Shown in pieces: positions 23,990 through 35,900 of a stretch of 64,000 nt of DNA; position 1 is the first letter of the stretch, and each line of letters opens with the position of its first letter. Under the pieces are notes generated by a model. The model was not told the DNA's origin and did no database searches. It saw nothing but the letters and a program-made list of their open reading frames with translations. A program made the position numbers and the translations under genes. Origin of the DNA: Macrosoma leucophasiata. Lineage: Eukaryota > Arthropoda > Insecta > Lepidoptera > Hedylidae. The DNA is taken from contig JAWQUS010000008.1 of the NCBI GenBank assembly GCA_036365455.1, positions 14,677,501-14,741,500 of the forward strand. Reading direction: 5' to 3'.

Positions 23990-26900
23990 ATGCATGTCCG
24001 CGTTAGAATTTTTGGTAAGCCAGAGGCTATTGTTGTGGTGGAATCTAAACTTACTAAAATAGAACAATTTCGTCGTATAATTAGAGATAAGTTTGATGTC
24101 GAACCGAAATTGCAACGACTTTTCTACGGCGGGAAGCTGGTGAGTAATTTTTTATAGTCGGGCTGATCAAACACACTTTTACTGTATTTATTTCGAATAG
24201 ATTAGATAGGTAGAAGCTCATACCCAAACACTCACTATATCACAACTAGTAAGTATTTGGGTATCTAAACTTTAATATTCAACTAAAAACTGTGCACGTG
24301 GTACGGCCTAAAAACTTACCTAATTTGCCTCTATGTTTTCAAAGTCTGCGATATGTATCAAAACATGGCTATAAAATTGGTCCTAGCTGCAAATCATTGA
24401 GATCACAAATACTTGCACTATTTTGACTAGTGAAAGTAATAAAACAGTAATGACTGTAATAACAGTAAAATAAAATAAGTATTATGTATACTCATGGTTG
24501 TTCATTTTAATTAGTAATTTATAATCTGTACTGTATCTGTATCTCTCATATTATAAGACAAAGTTCCCTGCTGCATCTGTCTGTCTGTTTGCAATAACTA
24601 AAGACTACTTCTCAGATTTTTTTTTCTTAGGTTTTCACTGATACATAGACAGATTCTTGGGGAAGTTTGTGTATATTATTTGTCTAAGTTTTGTGTAAAT
24701 TAATTGGCATATACAATAAATGTTAGAGGCTTCGGAAAAATCCAGCCACCTCTGAGTGTTCAACGTAGACTCTGCCTAAACCTTTTGAGATATAACAAAA
24801 CAATGTATAGTGGAATATTATCTGTTAGGTAGATGTACACAAAAGTCATCAATATCTATCTTTTATAGATAGTTTACTATACACATTATTACTTAGAAAA
24901 AATGGTGACTTTCAATGCGGTAATTGGAAAGCTTTAATCCTCATCAAATTAAATACTTTTGTTACCTTAATTATTTATTTTATAACCGAGTTTATACCAG
25001 AATTATTAAATGGTGAACAGTATGAATTAAGTGTCATCATGACGTCATTGAACCAAAATTAGACCTCTGTTTTCATTTTTATCAAATATTCGGCCGAAGT
25101 TCGTATTCAGATCAAACCACATTCGGCCCATCCCTAGTTTATTCAGTTCAATCATTTATTTCATATAATTAGGCTCCTGGAGAGCACTTTTACATCGTAT
25201 TTTTTTGTTAAACTAACCTAGAGTGAGTAACCACTAATAATTATCAAAAACACTTAATAAATTAAAAAGAAACTAAAAAAAAATGTATAATATGGAAAGA
25301 ATCAATTATTTACAAATTCCTCCATTTCCCCATTTCAAAAGAAACTGAGAAAGAATGAATTTGGTTGTCATAATAAAGGTTATTCACTTGGCAGAATTCC
25401 AAGTGCAGTCAATACTGAGAAACTCAGTACAGCTCTTTTGAATTTAAACTTAAATCTAATACAGTCTGTAATTACAAAGTACAAAAATATCGCGGGAGGT
25501 CATCGTTCCATAATACGCAATTAGTGGAATATATAAACACATTATCATAATTACTTTTATTAAAATGACCCCAAAAGTAAATAGTAACAGTGCAAAATAA
25601 TTATTTAAATACATTTGAATGTGCAAATAATCATATTACCTATAATGAACGACTACCAATGGATAGAATATTCATAAATATTTCAAGTACAGTCATATCT
25701 TATTAAAATAAAACGTTAACAAACGTGTTCTGAACACCCGAACATGATGTCTTCTAAAAATTATCGTACAATTAGAAATAAATGAATATCTTTTTTTTCT
25801 GGCTCTTTACAAGAAAAATGTATAACTTTTAGTATTAATAAAAATATTCTAGTTTTTTACATATACATGGCTTATCTGTTCGCAATCAGGTACGATTTGA
25901 CCAATGTTCTTTATTAATCTCAAGACTTTGAACATCTTCAGGTATTTTGTTAAAGAAGCGTATACATTGACCTCTAAAAGAATTACTCACCCTATGCAAA
26001 TGTGTTGTATGCACAGACAACTTGTAGACAACTAGCTAATGGCATGAAAGCTGTAGCACTATGTATGGCCTAATGAATAATGTATGGCCCCATAGTAACT
26101 TTCTCAGAGGCAAAGCTACTGAGGCCCCAGGGGTGACAGTGCATCTGCATATTGATTTACAGTTTTTCTCTAGATGTCTATATGCTGTGGTTGTTACTTA
26201 TCATCCATGTGAATTGCATGTTTATGTGCCACCATCTTTACATAAAAAAACTGCCTCATTAATTTCTACCTTACTTAGAAAGTTGCAACTGTAACATACT
26301 GAGTACATGTGATGAGGTACTAAGGCAAGACAAATTCAGTGACTTGATTGACTTTTTTGATGGGTTGAGTTTTACTTGTGATTTTGGGATAACCTGCAAT
26401 ATTATTTTATCAATGTAAAATAAACCGTACATGTGTTTTATTTGAAATGTCTTTCATATTGAAAACTAGCTGCCACAGCAAACTTTGTATTGCCTCATAA
26501 TTAAATACTGAGTCATAGGTTTGACAGATATGTTTTTTTTGTATGGAAAATAAAATTATTGTTTTTGCTATTTTCATCATATTTTCTCATCTCTTAAACC
26601 TTCCCTGGACTTCCAAAAACAGTTGAAAACCAAAATTAGTCAATTCCAATTTTAGCGAGACTAACAAACAGCAATTGATATTTCATTTTCATGCCTTTAT
26701 ATTGTCTAATTTCCTTGCACAGATGAAAGGAAAACAAGGAAATCCTTACTTAGTCTTTTGAGATTTTACAAACTGCTAAAGATAAATTAAATGTTAAATG
26801 CCTGCCTACATTTCCGTCCTAACAAATTACGAAATTACTGAAATAACCTAATATTATAAAAGTGCAGCAAAATTTAAATATTAAGTTACAGAATCTACGT

Positions 26901-29900
26901 AATCATGTCTTAAGAGTCACAATATAGAAGGTATTTTACATTTATAACGATATTTTTCTATTGTTATATTCTACAGGAGAATTTAAACCACAGGACAAAT
27001 ATAAAGGCATGAAAATTAAATATTTTTATATTATGTATTTTGTAATCTTTTTTAATTATATTGGCAGTCAAGTGAATTACAATGAGCCTATAATTTCATA
27101 TGGACCAATTGGAATATGTTTTCTCTATTTCATTATTTTATAGAGAGGGTTAGAAGATACCTACTGGGTCCATATTATATTTAGCCAACATCTAGTGGTG
27201 GTATAATTTATGAATCAATGTGAAATCAAATAAGTACCTACTTAACCAACATTAATCAGATTGGAGATAGTTAACCAAATTACTTTTCTGTGGTTTTACT
27301 TTTTGGAATCTTTGTGTTATTTTGTAATATTCACTTTGTGGGAATGAATGATCTTTTATCAATTCATAATAAAATAATATGTTATTTAAGGGAAGTAAAA
27401 ACAAAATACCTACTATTCCCCTTTGTTAAACTCACACCGTTGTCATGAGTTTAAAGGATATAATTACCCTTTCTTATTTTGGTTGTAATAAATATCTTTA
27501 GGGGACAATAATTTCATCTTTAATACCAATAACAAAGTTAATCTCTACATTTAGCTAAACATGATAGGTGATGACCAATTTTCTGAAATATATTAATTAC
27601 CTACCCTGTTGATACCAAACAAGGTAGGTACTTAATATATTTCAGAAAAATTGGTAGTTGTAGAGTATGAGTATATGATTTATTTTGCCTGATATTGTAA
27701 TAGATATGTAGATTTCGATTTATTTGAATTAAGAGATATATAAATAAACATAGCAAACATATAAAATACTTGAATCATGTCACAGTTGATGGCATGATGT
27801 ATTTATTTTTTATGTGTATTTTATTGTTAGGTAAGTAGTTATTTTTGTAATGACATTAAAATCTAGAACAATTAGGTCAAATTTAAAATAAAATCATATG
27901 ATACAAGTGCCATTTGAATTTAAAAATGGACATGAAATATTGACCGACATTCACAATACATTAGGATATAAAAACAATTAATAATCCTGGACTATTAATT
28001 CAAACATTTTCTCAATACCTATCTCCTTTTCACCAATGTATATAATGTCAATACTGATGAGTATTGATAACATTCATTTAATATAAATGTTGTAGAATTC
28101 AGATCTGATCATAACATAGTCAATAAAACATATCACATCTTATGCGAATAATACATTCATAACATTTTAGCTAGAGAATGGTTACACATTTCATGACTAT
28201 AACATCAAACTAAATGATGTCATCCAACTAATGGTAAAAGTTCAACCAGACGGACCTGTAGAAAATGATAAGGACAAGAATTTAGAAAATGGAGACAGTG
28301 AGAAGAAAGACAAAGAAAAGACTGACGATAAGAAGATTATTTATAAGGGTAAATCTCTCCTCAATTCTGAGTAAGATATAATAAATAACAAAACTTGTAT
28401 TGAACTTGTTTATTTTTATCAATAGATGCAGAAAGTACATTGTATGCCATAGGCGACTTAGTTGATATAAGAGATGCTGAAAATGGTGCTTGGCTTGAAG
28501 GAAAGGTGGTCAGGGTTGTCCAGGATCCAGACGCTCCACAGATAGCCATCAGTAATGGCAATGATGATCTGGATACCAGTGATGCTAATAAAGAAGATGA
28601 TGTGGAGAATAAACCACCTAGCGAGGATTCAGATGAAGACAGCACTGGAAAGGCTAAGAAAAAAGGCATTACTAAATATTTTACGAAAGCACCAAAAGGA
28701 AAGAAACAAGTGATGAAAGATAAAACTAATGAGGTCCAAAATGTAGATAAACTCCTTCTTTACAAAGTACAGCTTGATGCAGAGTTGGTATCATTTTATT
28801 ATGTGTGTATGCTGTATTTTTATATCAAAATTATTAATTTGTTAACACCAAATAACTTAATTCCAGCGAAGAGGACTCGGATTTATACTGTAAATTGAAG
28901 GACATAAGGCCACGGGCTCGAAATATAATCGATATCAAAGATTTGAAGGCAGGTCAGAAAGTTATGATAAACTACAACACAGATGAACCCTCAGAAAAAG
29001 GTTATTGGTATGTGGCTTTATTATTATTATTATTATAATGTCTTATGAGGGCATTTTACTATTTTATAATTCTCATTAAAAATCAATGCGCTGTGTCTTC
29101 AGTTGTAAAATACATAATAAATAACAGTACAATACCTATTTCAAATTGCTTTTATAGGTATGACTTCAAAGTTGATGAAATTAAGAAATTAAGGACTACT
29201 TATGAGCTGATTGGCACTCTATACCTTGGTGCAGATGCTGTGCCACAAAATGACACAAAAGTTAAAGTTCATGATAAGATATTTGCTATTGAGGAAGCTG
29301 TCCATTTAAAAAACAGAACAGAAGAAGACAATAAGCTCATGGTTACACAGCCTGAAAAAAGTTAGTAAAAAAAAATGAATTACTTAATTGTTATTGTGCT
29401 TTTTATTTTAAGACGTTAAATGAAATTTATTACGCATGTATGAATATTAAATTCCAGGATCTCAACCATTGAATTGTTTGACATGTCATGATGATGAGGA
29501 CACTCCATGCAAAGATTGTGGCTGTTATTTGTGTTTGGGAAAGGAGACACCAGAAAAGGTAATCATAGTACTAAAACAATATATATTTATAAATTTTTGG
29601 TCGTTGAATGACTAATCATCTGTAGAAACTTTATTTTTGACATTCCTTCTCATCACACTGCTTTATCAGTGAACTGCTATGCTCTTATTTCAAGAACTAT
29701 GCAAATTCAGCAATATGCTTTTGTTCCAAAAATAGTATAGTTCATAATTTTCTTTTTAAAGTTCAGATCTTTTGTTAACATCATATACTAAATTTGTTAT
29801 CCTAAATATTCACACAGATTATTCTACTTCACTTTCAGATTGTCCTATGTGATGAATGTAACAATGGTTTCCACATGAAATGCTTGAAGCCACCTCTCCT

Positions 29901-32900
29901 AGAATTACCTGAAGAGGACTGGTATTGTCCATCTTGTAAACGGGATCCAAATGACGTAATAGCTCCTGGTGCTGCCAAGCAAACTAAGAAGACATCAGCT
30001 TCAAAGAGCAACCGCGACTGGGGCAGAGGGATGGCGTGTGTTGGTCAGTGTTACACTGTACATGTCATTTTTTTTTAATGTCTTTAACTTGGCAAACAAG
30101 AGGAAGCATGCAGCTCACATTTATATTAAGTCATGACTGTAGCCTATAAACATCTACATCCTATAAACATCTACATGCAGATGCATTATCACCCCTGAGA
30201 CCTAAGGTGTCATGTCTCTGTGATAGTTATTACGAGGCCATACATTACTATCTAACTGTAACAAGATAGTGCCAAACACTACTATTTAGTTGCAGATAGG
30301 TTGGGTAATGTGGTGGTGCTGATGCTCTCGAGCCTACTCCTACACTTGGAACTCTACCACCAGCAGTCTATTACTACTAGTGTGGTCAGGAGCTGCTTAC
30401 CAACCGATGATTTAAACAAAATTTGATACTTTCTTTAGCTTTATCAATAGTTAAAACAATATTATTATGTGTCATTTACGCTTTGTTTTATTTATATTAA
30501 ACCTATTTATTAAATATTTGTGCAGGTAAAACAAAAACCTGTGCTATGCCTCCAAACCATTTTGGACCCATACCTGGCATTGAAGTGGGGATGTGCTGGA
30601 GGTTTAGAATACAGGTGAATAAGTTTATTATAATTGCGATATTTAAAAGTAGATAGATAGATTTAAAAGTATTATATAATTAGGTTTATACATCAGTAAT
30701 TATACAGTTTACATTGACGGTAAATAATATTGTAGCCCATAAACATCTACACGGAACCAGTGAAAGGTAGCTGTGTTGCCACTTCAGAGCCTTAAGGGAT
30801 GGTCTGGTATGGCTGGACCATTATAGTGCTAAACACTACCATTTAGCGTCGAATAGATAAGGTAATGCGGTGATAACTACGCGCTCGAGCTCCGTCACTA
30901 GAGCTCTACCACCAGTAAAAGGTACCTTTTCTCATCCATTCAATATTTCTGTTCCATTCATTTACGACAAAGTAAAGCATCATGGCAAAGATTTGTAAAT
31001 AAGAAATTAAAAAGAGTTTAACAATCTAACAGCTTTTTTTTTAATATATCTACCTCTCTGGAATAAAAAGTTAATAATAAAGGTTTAGTCTGGAAGGTTT
31101 CTACTATTGATAGAAAAGTTCCTTCTTATTCTGGTGAATTAAATAATATTTTAAATACCAGAAAATGTTCTTAGGTTCTCTAAATAATATTTCAAAGCTG
31201 TTGTGCCATGTTGTCATGTTTCTTAATAATACCTCTCCTTAGTCGTTCACATGACAGAATGGTAGTGGCTGGCGATGATGCTTTTTCTGCAGATGCTGCA
31301 GCTTTTGCGATGCGTCTCCATTTGTTGCGGTATTCAGCGTCTCGGCTGTTTTGGACTACCGATTTTTGAGTAGCAGTTTTTATGGAGTCTATCCATCTCG
31401 TTGGCGATCGACCGCGCGACCGCTTTCCTTCCACAAGCCCCTGATAATACCTATATATTATATATTACTTAAAATGATTTGATCTTTCAGCTGTCAGAAT
31501 CAGGCGTACACAGACCACCTGTCTCTGGCATTCACGGACGGGATGTAGAAGGTGCTTACAGTATAGTGTTATCTGGTATGTATGCAATATAATATTATAG
31601 TGAAACCTCATATTTCCGTAGAAAGACAATGGGCCGGAAATCAGTAACATTTCGACATTGTTTAAATTAATTAGTATCCAGTTTGATAAAAGTTTGGGAG
31701 CTACTACTTGAGGGAAAAAGCTCCGAAAATATGTATTTTTTCGTGGAAAACTGTTCAATACAATACTGTAAGAATTTGAGGTAAATTTTACTAAGAATGT
31801 TGGCACCCATTCTATGGAACCATGGATTACCACAAAGGCTAAAAGACGGTAAGATAAAAAGAAAAGAAATTGAAAAATATGAGTCCCTGTTTAACTCCGT
31901 AATAATCAAATACTTGTATTCTATAGTAGTATATTAGTTGGCCTGGCCTACATGGTCTACATTGCGAAAACCTGAAATGATTCTGGAGCAATAAGAATAT
32001 TAGTGACGTCTTCATATATACCAAAGCTCTGCTCTACCCGGGTGAACTGCACCTAGCCACTATGATCACTCTGTGTGCTGCGAACTCGCAATATCGCTGT
32101 GATTATAAATTGCCACGAGTTTCCGCTACCGCACCACGTTGAATTTTTGTTTTATATTATTTCGCATTAACACATGCTTGTGAAATATATTTTATTTTAA
32201 AGTAAAATGGAAAGAAAAATTTGACTTCAGGCGAGACTCGAACTCGCGGCCTACTGGGAATCTAGTCCAGCCGCTCTTCCAATTGAGCTACTGAAGTCCT
32301 GCCCGATTTGTCAAATCTTTCCTTCACATTTGTTGCATTGCTTTATGGTAGCAGAACTTTGAATTTACATCTTGAATACATTCAATAATTCAATTAACGC
32401 AGCTTAACGCTAATGGTATCAGAGGTATGTGGAAGCGTACATAACCGCCGTAATCTGGCGGCTAAATCGCCTCGCCGGTAAATCGCCCAATGAAATCGCT
32501 TATGTGAAATAATACATTACAGATAGAATGATATACAATAACACAGAAAATATTAAACTATCAAGTCATTTCAGTTGGATATTGAGCTTGCATCGCCCAT
32601 TTTTTACTTATAATAAATCTATTCTTATCAAAATAAACAGTGCAATCGTCTCTGGTTCATAAAAGTCCTTCACACGAAGAAATTCGGACTAAAAGCTGCT
32701 TAAAGCTCTTATGTCTTAATAGTCTTATATGTTCTGTGTTATTATATATTATTCTGTGTATATTGTATTCTTTATAAAATTATAATCATTATGTTGAAAT
32801 AAACTTATCATTAAAACACAGGCGGATACGAGGATGATGTGGACTACGGCAACGAGTTCACGTACACGGGCAGCGGCGGACGAGACTTGTCTGGAAACAA

Positions 32901-35900
32901 GCGCACCGCCGAACAGTCCTGCGACCAAACCCTCACCAGGGAGAACAAGTACGTAATAACAATATACTGCAGTAAAAGTTCACGTACTATTTGGGCACCT
33001 TATGCGGTAGTAATAATGGCAACCCTTGATACGTCCCACTGCTGAGCACGAGTCTCTCCCCTACTTGGGAGGAAGCCTGGAGCTTACTCCACCACGCTGC
33101 TCCAATACGGGTTGGTGGAGATTAGAGTTAGTGGCCAAACCGCTAGTAAATACAATAAATTCGGTAGTAATAAAACCTAGGAATATTTGACTGATTTTGG
33201 ATAAGAGGAGAGTGTTCTGACTGTGCATGGATGCTCCACGCTCAATATATAATTAAATATTTTGTGCATTTTTCAAGCGTCTAGCTGTTACCGTTGTTAA
33301 TATCGAGCAAAAAAACGTCTGTTGTTTGAGATTCCGCCTTAAATATGTATTTTATTTTGTTTTTAGTATAGCTATCATGGTTCATGAGATGTAGTTTGCA
33401 TGTAGGCATTTCAAATACATGCATGAAGTCACACGTTTAATCTTTATATCGCACGTATCGGTGAAATATTATTATTAAATTGGTATTTTTAAATACCTAT
33501 TGGATTATTATTATAATTCATTCTCTCTAGGTAGACCCGACAATGCAAGAGTGTCCTTATAGACCAATTTGAAATAAATGATTTGAACTTTGAATTGAAT
33601 TTTATACTGTTACAGAGCTTTAGCCCGCAACTGTGCTGTCAAAGCCATAAGCGAACAGGGCGGCGACGCAGGCGATGCCTGGCAACAAGGAAAGCCAGTG
33701 CGCGTCGTACGCTCATACAAAATGCTTAAACACTTCCCTAAATACGCACCTAAGGAAGGCATACGGTAACATATCTTCATTTAACTATTACTAATGTTGA
33801 CAGAAAGTGCGACTGTAGGCCGACCGTTTAGCTCGCGTATCGCCTGCGGGGTAAAAAGAGAGCGGGGGAAGATGTCATCGGGTGGGTACAAGGGTTGCGC
33901 GGAGCAGAGAGCCACGTCAAAGCGCGGCAGTACGCTGTCGGTGCTCGCAGCGTGCGGTTTGTATTTTTGCAACGGACGCTTTGACATTGACGCACATGGA
34001 AAAAACTTACCAAAATGAATCTCAAGATAAATCGCTTAAATCGCTTGTTTTACAAAAAAAATTAACAAATAGCGTACAACATATATTCCTTTTTTAAAGC
34101 CAGCAAATAAGAACATAGTTCTACGGAGTATTTCCAAGTCAATAACTTGAGAGAAGATGAAGAGATGGACAGCTTTATTATTATTTTGCAAGATTCTGAC
34201 TCTTCAAGCTGCTCAGACAGTGAAAACGATTCAAGCGATATGTACCTATATTAGTGATGAATAGTCCTAATCGTACATAACTTTTATCTGTGGTTAAATA
34301 TTACGTGAAAGGAGTTATTATTATTTTATAATATCGTACCTTAGAAGCTATTATTAAAATGATAAGTTTATTTTTTACTTAACAAAAAAAATGTTTGTAT
34401 ATTATTATATTTTAAACTTTGCCAACAATATATCTCAAGATAAGTATTTGGATTATTGAGGCCGTGTCTAGCGATACCCGCCCCCGCTCCCCTTGTACCG
34501 CGCAGGCGATACGCGTGTTAAACGGTCGGTCTATAAGAGCGCCAACTCTGCCTGATCTATCAATCTAGTTCTATTATAGACTGGTTAATTAGACAAAAAC
34601 TAGGTGGTACCATTATATCGTCATAGTTAAATCAATTGAGGTATTACATGGGTATATGAATGTATTCATGAATGGATGCTTTTACCACTCTGTCTTTTCG
34701 AAGAATACATTTGTGTAAAAATAAAATAGATCAAATAGGTACAGTTGCAGTTCTTTACAGGTACGACGGCATTTACAAGGTGGTAAAATATTACCCAGAA
34801 AAAGGTTTATCTGGTTATCGGGTGTGGAAATATTTACTCCGTCGCGACGATCCAAGTCCTGCGCCTTGGGAACCTAATGCAAAACAGTACACTATTGTTG
34901 TGAGTACTTTATGAACTATATCTATATAAATAAAATTATTAACAAGTAATTAAATATAAACAACAAACATATAACATATTTCTTTATAACATAATGCACC
35001 TTCGACAGCTCTCTTTGGTCCAAAGATTGGCTGGTAGAGAATACCACTAGATATAAAGTCCGCCTTATGTACATTTCTTACGTGCAAAACGAATAAATAA
35101 ACAGCAAAAATAAAAATGTTTCCTTCATAAATAGATACGCTTGTGTATACGGCTGAGTGTGCGTATTTATTTCATATAATTAAATTCATTTTTTTATGGA
35201 TAGTATCCGGATGGCTATTTGGAAGCGGAGGCCGAAAAGAAAGCCTTAAAAGAGAAGAATACTAAAAACAAAGTGACCAAGAAGAAGGCGTTACGAGAAA
35301 TCAATCAGTCTACAGAGTCTGAATCGGAAGCCTCGCCTCCGGTCAAGAAGCAGAAAACTGATGAGCCAAAGAAAAAGGCAAGATGTAAGTTGTTTTTTAA
35401 TGTTCATGGAAACTATCGCTACGTAGTACAAAGTCGCTCTCCGCCTTTTCTCGCTCGCCGATTGCCCTGACTGCGGGTGACAAGAAAAACTCATTCTGCC
35501 TGTTGCTAATCTTTGTTTTTTATGCCAAGTGAACACTGTATCCTATGAATCTACTTAAAACTAGAGATTTAAAAGTAGGATATTTAAAAAATAATGCAAA
35601 GTAATTTTATTAAGACGGGACTTAAACCTGTAGCCCAATTTAGAGTGCGACTGGACTAATCATCTCAGTGGTCGCGAGTTCAAGTTCCGCCTGACGTCAA
35701 ATTTAACTTTCTATTTTTTCTGAACAACTTAGTAGAACGTCTGTGAACGTCATTTCCATGTCATAAAATAACATGCTACACAATAAAACAAAAAGTTATT
35801 TAAAATTAAAATTGCAGCTACTAAAAAGAGTATGGAGAGTCCGAAGAGAAAGGTACCCAGTATGTTCACCAAGAGTCCTAAAACCCCAAAAATAACTACT

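Larger units (their letters stand above)
23990..28348 (+). other. UHRF1: UHRF1 exons 1-2: ubiquitin-like domain
   Basis: Exon 1 starts [13 protein letters not shown] and ends [10 protein letters not shown]; after a 4.0-kb intron exon 2 resumes with [20 protein letters not shown]. Together they make a ubiquitin fold with the usual '(F)GGK-LE(N)' turn split by the intron. A Lys/Asp/Glu-rich linker follows ([18 protein letters not shown]). In the family this domain helps pick E2 and positions the RING on H3. Confidence 0.9.
30526..35384 (+). other. UHRF1: UHRF1 exons 8-13: SRA (YDG) domain
   Basis: The SRA domain begins at the end of exon 7 (GRGMACVG) and runs through [81 protein letters not shown] and [16 protein letters not shown] to [16 protein letters not shown]. 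The thumb (SGIHGR), NKR finger ([13 protein letters not shown]) and YDG motif are all present, so binding of hemimethylated CpG with base flipping should be intact. The window cannot show whether this genome is methylated. Confidence 0.92.

Noticed and set aside
32222..32298. tRNA gene on the minus strand
   Set aside because: Acceptor, D and T stems pair, but the anticodon arm needs a 9-nt loop or a mismatch and gives no sound anticodon; two related degraded copies nearby show it is a SINE head.
33781..34097. Cluster of overlapping 65-74 codon frames on both strands
   Set aside because: Caused by the GC-rich inverted ends of the 33815-34533 transposon, not a gene.
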